Source of the DNA: Sipunculus nudus
Taxonomy: Eukaryota > Annelida > Sipuncula > Golfingiida > Sipunculidae
Length of the DNA: 64,000 bases
Direction of reading: 5' to 3'
Assembly (NCBI GenBank): GCA_026874595.1
Contig: CM049309.1
Location: 42,979,079 to 43,043,078, forward strand
Every line of letters starts with the position of its first letter. Within the stretch, counting starts at the first letter, position 1. Below are positions 49,816 to 62,387 of this stretch, piece after piece. The notes under the pieces are model-generated. The model worked only from the letters and a program-made list of their open reading frames with translations, did no database searches and was not told the DNA's origin. Position numbers and translations under genes: made by a program.

Positions 49816-51174
49816 TCATTCATGTGCTTTAACACATGCTGGGTAACATTTATTTTACCAAGGGGGCCAAAACAGCGCAAAGAGTACGACTCTGCTGTTT
49901 AGGGATTGTTGGAGTCAAAATGTGACCCCCACAATGCACCGGGGCTTCTAAATACACCAGCGACGTAGGTATACATGTAGTGAAGGGGACAATGTAGTCC
50001 GTTCAAGTGTGCTAGATTGTTTCAAGGCAAATTACATATACGTGTTTTTTTTTTGCTAAGGACATTACAGAATGAGTAATATTTTGTAAGCATGCATGTG
50101 TGGAAGTAAACAGGTGTTTCCTTGAAATGTAACAAATTTTTATTTTAAAGTTTGTCACTTGAGACAAGAAGTCCTGGCCGTCTCACAATGTCCAAAAAGG
50201 AGAAATTTGTTACGAGTTGAAATGACCTCTGGCGGAAGGATGTGAGTTGGCAAGAGGGATTTCTGACAGAGAGACCCGAAGTGGGACCAAGTGACTTAGG
50301 AAATCTGTTGTGAAAAAAAAAGCTGCGTTGGTCGCTTACACGGTGGTCATACGTTACACGGACGTTATTTAAGAACCGAAAAAAGGTGTATACAGATAAA
50401 AAAACATTAATGGAAAATATACAAAAAGCTGCTTGAAATAAATAAGAGATGAGAGAGATGAGCATGGCAGCAAGACGCCATGGGATCACGGCGCCGTTGG
50501 CGTCACGACATAGCGTCACGGCGTCATCAGGGTCTGGGTAGGGACAACATTTCTGTTCATGCGATCATGAATAATTTACATAATCACTGTACATTTTCAC
50601 AAATAGAAGTTGATGATCCCCTCGATATACGTACCGGTCGGTCGTTATTTTGTTTTATATTCTCATGGTATTCCAAGCAGACGACACACAGGTGTCCCCG
50701 CTGTTGCCGCCATTAAGCGCTAAATGCGCTTACCCACCTGGAGACCTGTGTTCATGGAATTTTTGTGCTGAAAAGAAATCAGATTACCCAGCTTCTGCAA
50801 TTATCAAGATTACATAGAAAAAGATTTCACGGATTCAGCTGTTTTAACGCCGTCTCGGGATGTTTTATAAAGACACATGTTATTGTCAAATTTCTTTAAC
50901 TGTCTGCCAACAACATGGGGTTCTCTTCGGGGAATGACAATTTTTGGACAGACATTGTTCCATGGAGATCACTCTCAGGAAGGGCATGTTAGGCCAGAAA
51001 TGTTCCCATAAACTCAGTTGCGTCGCTCTCGCTTCGAGAGAAACGTCGACTATTTAAGCTTTATAAATAGCCATGTTCTCAATTGTTGCACTGCTGAAAT
51101 TTTGTTGGAGTGTGAATACCAGCATCATTAGACCTAATATTGAAACCCATCTAAATAATGACCTTCATCATAAT
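49816..51174. other. unique non-coding sequence
   Basis: No gene is supportable. A 124-codon minus frame (50145-50519) has no known domain. Small hairpins (CTCTCGCTTCGAGAG, CTATTTAAGCTTTATAAATAG) lie at 51026-51070. Confidence 0.4.
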
Positions 51175-52777
51175 ACTATGACTCACATCATCAACACTAT
51201 CTGGTTTGCCTATCATAACTGGATTCCCTAATGTTATCACCATCTTCATCACTACTATAAATTTAATCCCTAAATGTAACACTAACCATGATTATCAACA
51301 TAATTTCTCTACCCACCGAAATAGTTTATACATATTTTATCGTCAACAGTTTAACGCTGATAGTTTGTCATGAATATCACAATGTCTGTGACATCACTGT
51401 TATTCTCATTCTACGGATCTAGTTTTTAAAAATATGTTTGTCCCACACAGCGCTAAGTGCATCAACCTCAGTACAACCATTATCATCACCTATATCATAA
51501 CCCCCCCCCCCCCCCTCCCCAATATGTGTACCAAACAAATCATTGATAATCATGACACCCACACTTCTTTAAACAAAACCCTAAAGTATCTAAACCATCA
51601 TCAACAATGCTACCATAATCATCTTCATCTACTTTATCACTATCAGTTTGATCACCACCACCTCCGAATGACCATAATTTCCATTTTCATCACTGCAAAC
51701 TCCAAAATATCATCATTATCATCACTGCCAACTCCAAAGTATCATCATTATCATTATTATCATCACTACCAACTCTAAAGTATCATCAATATCATCACTG
51801 CCAACTCTAAAGTATCATCATTATCATCACTGCCAACTCTAAGGGATCATCATTATCATCACTGCAAACACCAAAGTATCATCATTATCGTCACTGCCAA
51901 CTCCAAAGTATCATCATTATCATCACTGCCAACTCCAAAGTATCATCATTATCATCACTGCCAACTCCAAAGTATCATCATTATCATCACTGCCAACTCC
52001 AAAGTATCATCATTATCATTATTATCATCACTACCAACTCTAAAGTATCATCAATATCATCACTGCCAACTCTAAAGTATCATCATTATCATCACTGCCA
52101 ACTCTAAGGGATCATCATTATCATCACTGCAAACACCAAAGTATCATCATTATCATCACTGCCAACTCCAAAGTATCATCATTATCATCACTGCCAACTC
52201 CAAAGTATCATCATTATCATCACTGCCAACTCCAAAGTATCATCATTATCATCACTGCCAACTCCAAAGTATCATCATTATCATCACTGCCAACTCCAAA
52301 GTATCATCATTATCATTATTATCATCACTACCAACTCTAAAGGATCATTAATATCATCACTGTCAACTCCAAAGTATCATCATTATCATCACTGCCAACT
52401 CCAAAGTATCATCATTATCATCACTGCCAACTCCAAAGTATCATCATTATCATCACTGCCAACTCCAAAGTATCATCATTATCATTATTATCATCACTAC
52501 CAACTCTAAAGGATCATTAATATCATCACTGCCAACTCCAAAGTATCATCATTATCATCACTGCCAACTCCAAAGTATCATCTTTATCATCACTGCCAAC
52601 TCAAAAATATCTTTAATATCATCACTGCCGACTCCAAAGTTTAAATCCTTATCATTATTATCATCACTACCGACTCCAAGGGGTCATTATTATCATCATC
52701 ATCATCACATGGGGGCTCCTAATGTATCATCATTATAATCACTGCCAACTCCAACGTATCATCATTATCATTATCAT
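51175..52777 (+). repeat. large tandem duplication containing a satellite array, copy A
   Basis: The copy consists of a leader of about 500 bp (ACTATGACTC... to about 51680), an array of 32-bp units (about 51680-52680), and a terminal module ATCATCATCATCACAT..GGGGGCTCCTAATGT (to 52725). The same order recurs in copy B. The leader contains C15 at 51501-51515, where copy B has only C6. Frames of 111-114 codons in both leaders are Asn/His/Tyr/Ile-rich products of ATC/ATT triplets. Confidence 0.93.
51680..52680 (+). repeat. 32-bp satellite-like array A
   Basis: The unit is ATCATCATTATCATCACTGCC + AACTCCAAAGT, repeated roughly 30 times, with variants ATCATCAATATC and AACTCTAAAGG. A longer unit with an extra ATTATTATC marks higher-order repeats. 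The markers starting at 51751 and 52016 are 265 bp apart with matching flanking order, and those at 52313 and 52482 are 169 bp apart. Confidence 0.96.
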
Positions 52778-55507
52778 ACTATGACTCGCATCATCAGCAC
52801 TATCTGTTATGCCCATCATAACTGGATTCCCTAATGTTATCACCATCTTCATCCCTACTATAAATTTAATCCCTAAATGTAACACTAACCATGATTATTA
52901 ACATAATTTCTCTACCCACCGAAATAGTTTATACATATTTTATCGTCAACAGTTTAACGCTGATAGTTTGTCATGAATATCACAATGTCTGTGACATCAC
53001 TGTTATTCTCATTCTACGAATCTAGTTTTTAAAAATATGTTTGTCCCACACAGCGCTAAGTGCATCAACCTCAGTACAACCATTATCATCACCTATATCA
53101 TAACCCCCCTCCCCAATATGTGTACCAAACAAATCATTGATAATCATGACACCCACACTTCTTTAAACAAAACCCTAAAGTATCTAAACCATCATCAACA
53201 ATGCTACCATAATCATCTTCATCTACTTTATTACTATCAGTTTGATCACCACCACCTCCGAATGACCATAATTTCCATTATCATCACTGCAAACTCCAAA
53301 ATATCATCATTATCATCACTGCCAACTCCAAAAGATCATCATTATCATTATTATCATCACAACCAACTCTAAAAGATCATCAATATCATCACTGCCAACT
53401 CCAAAGTATAATCATTATCATCACTGCCAACTCCAAAGTATCATCAATATCATCACTGCCAACTCCAAAGTATCATCATTATCATCACTGCCAACTCTAA
53501 AGGATCATCATTATCATCATTACCAACTCTAAAGGATCATCAATATCATCACTGCCAACTCTAAAGTATCATCTTTATCATCACTGCCAACTCTAAAGGA
53601 TCATCAATATCATCACTGCCAACTCCAAAGTATCATCAATATCATCACTGCCAACTCCAAAGTATCATCATTATCATCACTGCCAACTCCAAAGTATCAT
53701 CATTATCATCACTGCCAACTCTAAAGTATCATCTTTATTATCACTGCCAACTCCAAAGTATCATCATAATCATTATTATTATCCCTACCAACTCTCAAGG
53801 ATCATCAATATCGTCACTGCCAACTCCAAAGTATCATCATTATCATCACTGCCAACTCTAAAGGATCATCATTATCATCACTGCCAACTCTAAAGGATCA
53901 TCTTTATCATCACTGCCAACTCTAAAGGATCATCAATGTCATCACTGCCAACTCCAAAGTAATATTCAATATCATCACTGCCAACTCCAAAGAATCATCA
54001 TTATCATCACTGCCAACTCCAAAGTATCATCATTATCATCACTGCCAACTCCAAAGTATCATCATTATCATCACTGCCAACTCTAAAGTATCATCTTTAT
54101 CATCACTGCCAACTCTAAAGGATCATCAATATCATCACTGCCAACTCCAAAGTATCATCAATATCATCACTGCCAACTCCAAAGTATCATCATTATCATC
54201 ACTGCCAACTCCAAAGTATCATCTTTATCATCACTGCCAACTCTAAAGGATCATCAATATCTTCACTGCCAACTCCAGAGTATCATCATTATCATTATTA
54301 TTATCCCTACCAACTCTAAAGGATCATCAATATCAATAACATCACTGCCAACTCCAAAGTATCATCAATATCATCACTGCCAACTCCAAAGTATCATCAT
54401 TATTATCACTGCCAACTCCAAAGTATCATCTTTATCATCACTACCAACTCTAAAGGATAATCAATATCATCACTGCCAACTCCAAAGTATCATCATTATC
54501 ATCACTGCCAACTCCAAAGTATCATCTTTATCATCACTGCCAACTCTAAAGGATCATCAATATCATCACTGCCAACTCCAAAGTATCATCATTATCACTA
54601 TTATTATCCCTATCAACTGCAAAGTATCATCAATATCATCACTGCCAACTCTAAAGGATCATCAATATCATCACTGCCAACTCCAAAGTATCATCATTAT
54701 CACTATTATTATCCCTTCCAACTCTCAAGGATCATCAATATCATCACTGCCAACTCCAAAGTATCATCAATATCATCACTGCCAACTCCAAAGTATCTTC
54801 ATTATCATTATTATCATCACTACCAACTCTAAAGGATCATCAATATCATCACTGCCAACTCCAAAGTATCACTTTTATCATCACTGCCAACTCCAAAGTA
54901 TCATCATTATCATCACTGCAAACTCCGAAGTATCATCTTTATCATCACTACCAACTCAAAAATATCTTTAATATTATCACTGCCAACTCCAAAGTATCAT
55001 CATTATCATTATTATCATCACTATCAACTCTAAAGGATCATCAATATCATCACTGCCAACTCCAAAGTATCATCATTATCATCACTGCCAACTCCAAAGT
55101 ATCATCATTATCATTATTATCATCACTATCAACTCTAAAGGATCATCAATATCATCACTGCCAACTCCAAAGTATCATCATTATCATCACTGCCAACTCC
55201 AAAGTATCATCTTTATCATCACTACCAACTCAAAAATATCTTTAATATTATCACTGCCAACTCCAAAGTATCATCATTATCATCACTGCCAACTCCAAAG
55301 TATCATCATTATCATCACTGCCAACTCTAAAGGATCATCAATATCATCATTGCTAACTCTAAAGGATCATCATTATCATCACTACCAACTCCAAAGGATC
55401 ATCTTTATCATCACTGCAAACTCCAAAGTATCATCTTTTTTATTATCACTTCCATCTCCAAAGGATCATCATTTTCATCATCATCATCACATCGGGGCTC
55501 CTAATGT
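52778..55507 (+). repeat. large tandem duplication containing a satellite array, copy B
   Basis: The leader (52778 to about 53275) matches copy A at about 97-98% by eye. The array extends to about 55480 and ends with the same module (..CGGGGCTCCTAATGT, 55493-55507). The offset between leaders is 1603 bp. The array is more than twice as long as in copy A, so array expansion or contraction followed the duplication. Confidence 0.93.
53275..55480 (+). repeat. 32-bp satellite-like array B
   Basis: Roughly 65-70 units of the same 32-bp monomer as array A, more heterogeneous. ATCATCAATATC..CTCTAAAGG and ATCATCATTATC..CTCCAAAGT monomers alternate, with occasional ATCTTTATC and ATTATTATCCCTACC variants. 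Confidence 0.96.
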
Positions 55508-56564
55508 CAAAATAATACATTCAACAAAAAAGTCAGACGGCAATACATACGAATCAGGGCCACTTGCAACTAGTGGCTTTCAACTTCCGCACATTTGTAA
55601 CCAACCACCTTAGGTCACAAGGTTTTTCTATTTGTTAACATTGGCGCGCATGTACCGTGATTAAAAAAACCGTATAGAAACACATATACTGCCGTCACAG
55701 TAGTGTTATTAGAACTTTCCTTAACATGAAATACCGACAGTTCGTTTAAATATGTATGCCCGGGTATACCGCCTTCAGTTGCGGTTGTTATTTAATTGTT
55801 GTGATCCGTGTGCATATGATAGTATTGCACACTGATAGTATTGGTCAGAAAGAAGAGCGACTAAGTTGTAATCCCCTCTTATCCTTGTAATCGTTGCAAT
55901 GCACCTGGGTTTGAACCTTTGACCTTGTAATTAATTTTCGCCAATTTATGATTTGTATGCAGGGTATAATTATATATATGATGTATTAGTCAGCGTTATA
56001 TTTAATATTGGAAAGATTCTCACACGATTTTGTGACGTTACACATTGATTCATTTGCATGTAAATAGTGTACCTGGTTTTGTCGCCAAATTTGCCGATTT
56101 ACGTTATACTTTTTGAACTGGAGAGTTCATATATTTCTCTCGTTTTTCAGGTTCGATATTTTCAGTGTATTTCAGATTTGAACTAGTGTGTAAATGTCAC
56201 TACGGGAGAGTATGTCAGTTATTATATTATCATAGTAACCATTAAACTCTTGTTTTGCTAAATGTCGTCCGAAAGGTAGACTATTCTATGGTCAAATGTG
56301 GTCGTCTGTAATATTAAAATAGACTAATGATAAATGAGGTCCGAAGTTTCGATAACTGTGGTCGTCCGATTATAAATAATATTTTCATGTACTTATAGGT
56401 GTAAACGTAGCATATACTGTGTTGGCGAGAGTTAACTGTATGTGCAGCCCACAACCCTGGTGTGGCAACTACTGATACATATGTAGGCCTACGAAGAGTA
56501 AGCCAGTTATCACAAAAGGTAGATGAATTACCGGCTTTAATCATGCACCGCAAGTCATTGTGGA
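55508..56564. other. unique non-coding sequence
   Basis: Nothing recognisable is seen. TAGGCCTA lies at 56484-56491. Confidence 0.45.
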
Positions 56565-56778
56565 GTTTACATAAGCGGATCCAGGGGGGGGGGGGGGTCC
56601 AGTGTGTCCGGACCATCCCCCCTTTCGGCCGCCGCAAAATTTTTTAAGGGTTTCGGGCCAATGTTTACGGCCTGAACCCCCCCCCCCTTTTCCGGACCTG
56701 AAGACCTTTTTATCAAGCTTTGTCATTAGTCCCACTGGGCTTGACCCAATCCGAAATCTTGGATCCGCCCCTAGTTTA
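56565..56778 (-). mobile_element. G-rich MITE family, copy 3 (204 bp)
   Basis: The element spans 56570-56773, inverted relative to copies 1 and 2. It begins CATAAGCGGATCC and ends GGATCCGCCCCTA. The complement contains GGACTAATGACAAA, AGGTCTTCAGGTCCGG, AAACCCTT and three G-tracts, in the same order as copy 1. A perfect 5-bp GTTTA target duplication flanks it (56565-56569, 56774-56778). Confidence 0.9.
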
Positions 56779-58784
56779 GGTTGGACCATGGTAAGCAGAT
56801 ATGAAACGATGCACAGTGCTATACATGAGAGCTTCGCATGGAGAATATAAAAAAATCATATCTCTGTCTACAAGCCCCAAGCATTTAGATAATTATCGGG
56901 AGCGGACTATTAAGCGGACTCTATCAAACGACGTACAGTGGTCCTTATGGCATTAAGCGCAAGGCTAAAGGTGACAGAAATAAAAATCAATGATTAAAAC
57001 GGAAGATTGATGCCAATGTGAGTGATCAGGTCATGACCTCAGGCAGCTGCAATCAGCAATTCTTTAAACTGTATATTCAAGCTACCCTAATTTAGCTGCA
57101 GGAAAGCTTGGGTAACCAGCACCGGGCAGAGAACCAATGTCTTATACCACAATTGTATATATGTGCCGAGAGCCCTTCCGTGCGACACGTGCCAAAGATA
57201 TCCGAAAAACACCCGAATATGCAACCCCTTGATAGGCTAGAGACCGTTCTGCGGAATAATGAATTGCCTGACACCCCGGAGCCACGGCAAAACAGTCGTA
57301 TTTTCCACAGTTTGTTGATAAAACGACTCCATTTTCTCTTTTCACAGCGCCTCAGATGGCCCTTCTTTATTTGAGAGCGGGGCTCGGGAGCGGTCGTATC
57401 TCAGCTCTTGAATTTTATCTGGAAAGCTACATTCGGCCTCTGTCGTTGGTACAACAGTTTGTGGCTCCGGGCACAGCGTGGTCGCCAGAATCTTATCCAT
57501 TAGGCGAATAATATTATCCTGAGCTCGGTTTATTGATATATTCCAAATCTGTCCGCACATTAAGCACATTTTTTTATGATACGTCAATCCCATGCATTTG
57601 AAAACCACAGCTTCACCAATCAAATGGTATTTTGTACAGCTGTTAAGTTGACCCCAGTGTTTAAGGGCTAATGTGTACACCTCGTTTATAAATACAGATG
57701 GGTCATTGGCTGACACACGTCACAATTATTAGCAATGCAGATTCTTATATATGATAAAACACCAATATGTTGATCGTATTTTGTAGTCGGAAATTTGCTC
57801 ACCTTCGATGTCAGTAATCATTATAGGCCTAATATCCGTCTTTATTTCATCACTTAACGCCCAGATATTGAAAAATGCCTCAGATGACACAAATCCTGAT
57901 TTGCATAGGCCTATATTGTATTAGCAATGTCAGTTCCCAGTTTATTTTGAAACCTATGCCAAAAGTTCCGGTTCATGTTGTAATTCTTAGGGTTATTAGA
58001 TTTCGCTTTCGGCAAATATCCCGTGGTGACCCCTGAGCTCCTGCGGTTTCCATGGTGACCTGCGCACGTGGGCGAGATTAGGAGTGTCATCTATGCCCAC
58101 ACACGTCTGGGCCGAGTAAATCCATGGTTTATCATGTCTGCCCCCCCCCCCCCACGTATACGAATGACAGTTGTGTATTTATTTTCATTATGTAATACAT
58201 ATTATATTAACGCTTTCCATGGACATTGATTTAAATTACTCCAACGCCCGAGTTTTAGGATATGATAAGTAGTTTCATATGGTAATAATTAAATATTCTA
58301 TTCCTTCCACTTGCCTAGGCTTATATTATAGTATCAGTTTGGGTCATAAACTATAATATGACTTCACCACACGGGTTTTTGCAAGCAATCTTTTGACATT
58401 TAACAAACAGCATTACCCTTTTGGAAAGGACAATATGTTTTCTTGTCGTTAAGACTTGCTCCGAACTCCGAGACCAATGATTAAGCAGGTTACCGGATGT
58501 GGGATTTTCAGGACCTTCAGGCATTTTTCTTTATGTTATTATCAAAAAGACCTCTTTTCCGTGTTATTTACAATTTTTAAACTGTATCTTTATTCTCCTC
58601 CCATATAATTGTATCTGCCAAAACAGAGTTTTGCGGATACTATGTTTTCAGTTGGACGCCGCCGCCGCATAGGTTTCCGGAGAACTCCTCCGTAACCACA
58701 GGGCAGATTTCTTTTTAAAATTCGGAATTATGATGGGGTCACATGTGAACTGCTGCGCCTTCACTTTTGGTTGAACTCTCACCT
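56779..58784. other. unique non-coding sequence
   Basis: No gene is confirmed. A 124-codon minus frame (57342-57716) with two close cysteines (KKMCLMC) is the least repeat-like open frame in the window, but no family is recognised. C13 lies at 58141-58153 and TAGGCCTA at 57824-57831 and 57906-57913. Confidence 0.4.
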
Positions 58785-59590
58785 TTCCTCTCTGCCCAGC
58801 GTCCATTTGTGCGTCTGTTTCCACACATAAACCCACATGTCTTGGGAACAGTTTGACCGATTAGGCAGCTTTATAATATACACTAAAAATGGTGGCGCCA
58901 CCTACAACCATTTTTGCACAGGGTCCATTTGTTCATCTGCCTTAGGATAAAATCACTCATCTCTGCATTGGTTGGACTTATCCATCTTGATTATACGCAA
59001 AAACTGGAGGCGCCACCTGCAACCATTTTTGCACAGCGTCCGTCTGTTTGTCGGACGTGAGATAAAATCACTCATATCTCAGTAGTGGTTTGACTTATTT
59101 GCCTAAAATTTTGCATGTCTGTACAAGTTGGATAGCTCTCTCGATTTTATGGCAGGAGGTGCCACCTACATTTTTTGTACACTGCAGACATTCAGGATTA
59201 TATCTCAGGACTTGTTTGACATATCCACCTGAAATTTTGCAAGTGTATAGATCTCCCATAGCTCTTAATCATACACAAAATTGGTGGCGCCACCTGCCAC
59301 CATTTTTGCACAGCGTCCTTCTGTTTGTCTGCTGTGGGATCAAATCACTCATATAAAAGTAGTGGTTTGACTTATCTGCCTAAAATTTTGTATTATACAA
59401 CTTGGATAGATTTCTGATTTTGTGGTAGGTGGCGCCAGCTACATACACATTTCGGCTGCAGACATCCATGCTAATATGCAACACATCTCACTCTATTTCC
59501 CCATTCAATCCATGCCTCACTTTACCCGTCCCACTCTGATTTCGGCGGATATACGTAGTCGCTTGTCGACTACCCGTATTCTAGTTTCAT
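58785..59590 (+). repeat. tandem GGTGGCGCCACC repeat with a conserved end module
   Basis: About six diverged units are present, each with a GTTTGACTTAT..CTAAAATTTTGCA phrase, the near-palindrome GGTGGCGCCACCTGC, and TTTTTGCACAGCGTCC..CTGTTTGTC. The palindrome starts at 58891, 59006, 59155, 59283 and 59428 (spacings 115, 149, 128, 145), suggesting an alternating two-type dimer of about 265-275 bp. The block ends in a module with CGCTTGTCGACTACCCG, like the one ending near 28506. Confidence 0.75.
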
Positions 59591-60505
59591 CATGGGGACA
59601 ATAATTTGGCCATGTCCGTTCGTTGGTATTTCTCTCCTCCTGTTTGTATGTCTGCACCCTTCCGCCACAGGTTATTTCTATTAGGAAAAAAAACTATTTC
59701 TTATAGGAATTGTGTCACAGCGAGACTACTTTATTCATTTGTCAAAATTTAAAATAAAAAATTAAAATTTGTCACAGTTCAAGAAAAACCTGATAACTTT
59801 GCACACTCACACTTGCAAAATATTACTTATCTCTTTAACACACACACAAAAATACTTGTTTTTGTAATTACTATACAACATGTATAGCTAATCCCATTAC
59901 CCTCTTCACTACATTACATCCACGCTTTAGAAGATCTAGGGCATTGTGGGAAATGGATTTCTTTACCCATAATCCCTAACCATCAGAGGAGAATTCTGTT
60001 GAATTCGATTCTGCGAAGTGTGGTCTGTTTGTCTGTCAGGCTGTCAACCAGGTTTCATTTTCGTACTTTCCTGAATATTATTCATTCCAGTCAGATTTAG
60101 CATATTGGTATTTACTAAGATAAGCTAAGATGGGATTACTTTTGAACTGCCTGTCCGTCAGGCAAGCCGTCTGACACATTGTCAGCCAATTTCAACAAAA
60201 CATCGATTTCCGAATGATATTTACTATGTACTGATCCCCGGTTTATGCTAGATTTTCCAAAAGTGGCAGTAATAAAAGATTAACACAATTAACAAAACTT
60301 GTAATCTACGGCTAAATATAATAATAAATAATTCAACTTAAATAACAACTTGGTGTATCAGGAAGTTCTGTTTTTTCAGTTTTGAGCAAATATTATAACT
60401 ATAATATTCGCTGCTTAAAATAAAACAACGGATGAAATGTGAAGATTGCTTTAGAATTCGCAGCAATTTGTTACCACAAACGCTCACAAATGTGAAATGT
60501 AATGA
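59591..60505. other. unique or repeat-derived non-coding sequence
   Basis: CTGTTTGTCTGTCAGGCTGTC (about 60026-60046) and GCCTGTCCGTCAGGC (about 60150, a hairpin) recall the adjoining repeat, so part may be decayed copies of it. No gene is seen. Confidence 0.4.
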
Positions 60506-60685
60506 CAGGTCAGTAGCGGATCCGGGGGGTGGGGGGGTCCAGGGGGTCCAAAACCCCCTTTTTTTAACCGAAGCCACCCCCTACCCCCTTTCCGGACATG
60601 GAGGCGTTTTTTTAGGCGTTTACTATGTGCTCCTGGTTAGGACCTCCCCTCCCTTTTCCTTAATCCTAGATCCGCCCCTGCAGGT
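60506..60685 (-). mobile_element. G-rich MITE family, copy 4 (170 bp)
   Basis: The element spans 60511-60680. It begins CAGTAGCGGATCC and ends GATCCGCCCCTG. The complement shows the family order with a shortened centre. A perfect 5-bp CAGGT target duplication flanks it (60506-60510, 60681-60685). Confidence 0.9.
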
Positions 60686-61224
60686 AATGCTGAGGAACGC
60701 GCTAAACCGGGAGGAAAATGGGGTTCCACATACTGAGATGGTTGCAACAAATGTAGAGTTTATTCAGGGTCTTCATGCACCATACTTTCAGAAGACCTGA
60801 AGTGAAATTTTAACTACTACAACCAGGTTATGTTGAAATATTGCCCATTGTCCTCATTCCTGTCCCCATTGAATTGGGAGGGGTTAAAGGTCAATTGGAT
60901 GAGGCATAAAATCCTGAATTATTCAGAATAAGTTTATTTTATTCACGCTTTTTACACAAATGCTGTCTAGATCCGGATTATTACACTAATCTTTTTTTAG
61001 TTTCGAGAAAACATTTACGGGTCTGCAAATTTTAAAGATCATCGCCAATCATATAAAATATTAATACAAATCATACAGAATCCTGTATAAAAGATTATAT
61101 ATTGCGACTTTTATTTTCTGTTTTTAATCAAATACAATATCTAACCTTGGCTTCTTAAAAAAAGGATTGGATGAAATTTAAAGCTGATTGCATTAAAATA
61201 CCATCAATTTGTTTCCGGCGTCCT
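60686..61224. other. unique non-coding sequence
   Basis: Nothing recognisable is seen. Confidence 0.45.
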
Positions 61225-61765
61225 TCAGGAAAGCGTGGTGTAATGGTCTCGGAATTTTCATGGCTTTATAAGAGCTGCTGTTATCATGTTTGGCCCTCTA
61301 AAACTAATGTTTCAATAACATTGATGAGGTGACGGCTGCAGTGTATGATGCCGGTGTGAAAATCTACGGCCCGAAATCTTGGCGCCGGGATATATAGCAA
61401 TGAGCCTCCAGATCAATTGTACCAACCCGGACGGCCGGGCTTGTCAGATAGATGAAATATTACGCCCGGTCATGTAAGTTATCCACCCGATTGGGCTGCT
61501 AACTCATCCGATACTGCTTCAATCAAAGGCTGTCTCTTGTAGAGTTTCACCCCGGCTCATGTTGGTGGTCGATTCAACGAGTAATTATTGCATTTTCTGC
61601 TGTAATTTCCCGCTTTTGGATGTTACTTTGAAAATACTGGGACAGAATGCGGTCACAATCCAAATCATGATTGCCCCAGGTCAGCTTATTTTACAGAGCG
61701 GGGATTTATCAGACTTTCCCACGCATAAGGAAAATTTATATTGACTTATTGATTCACCTTACCTC
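61225..61765. other. candidate conserved non-coding block
   Basis: A long balanced segment without repeats contains GAGTAATTATTGCAT (about 61579-61593) and several CCGG-rich short palindromes (CCCGGACGGCCGGGC near 61425). A 61-codon frame is not convincing. Of the unique blocks this looks most like a regulatory element, but the call rests on texture. Confidence 0.25.
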
Positions 61766-61872
61766 CAGATTTAAATCAAATACAATTTTTTTCCTGTCTG
61801 CTGCTGTCCACGGATGAAACTATGACCTTTTGATATGGGAAATATATATTGCTTTTACTCAGAAAAAAGACC

Positions 61873-61981
61873 TGTATATTATGTTGAATACTGGTACAAA
61901 CATTAACATAAAATTATATATGTTTATCATGTATTTTATATATCAATATTTGTACCAGTATTCAACATAACATAATATACA
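61873..61981. repeat. long hairpin: 28-bp inverted repeat with 48-bp loop
   Basis: The arm at 61873-61900 is matched by 61949-61981 in inverted orientation: 21 bp perfect, a 5-bp bulge (ACATA), then 7 bp perfect. The loop is AT-rich and itself partly symmetrical. No target duplication is seen. It could be a foldback element or a small-RNA precursor-like hairpin. Confidence 0.85.
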
Positions 61982-62387
61982 AGTATTTTGCTGAGTTGTA
62001 TTCTATACCGTGCATGGTCTTATTTTGTTAAACGGAGTAACCTCGCGAGCTTGCAACTAGTTCATTCGCCAAATTCGTGTATCGCCAGGTGGCCAAGTGT
62101 AGTGTCTGTAACCTTGGAAACAAACAAACTTGATACCAGCCAAAATATGTATTGAATTGTCCAGGTGAGTCACTTTTTAAGTTCTGTTCCGTAGTCTAGA
62201 AAGCAATTAATGACATTCAAGAGTTCAGTAAAATGTGATCCTTGGTTCATTAAGACATCCGAATTATATGTATATGTCATAACTGTAGCTTCCGCAAAAT
62301 AGAAAACTTGGCTCACTCGACAACCTCACCACCAATGTTGTCCCGGTGTTGGCGAGAGAGAGATTACAGAGTATATATAAAAACATA

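Noticed and set aside
51434-51778. Paired 114- and 111-codon frames at 51434 and 53037
   Set aside because: They are the same non-coding leader in the two duplicated copies running into ATC/ATT-rich satellite. Similarity reflects DNA duplication; the 32-bp monomer period breaks the frame.
51680-55480. CRISPR-like array of 32-bp units
   Set aside because: Units are directly contiguous without unique spacers, and the context is eukaryotic satellite DNA.
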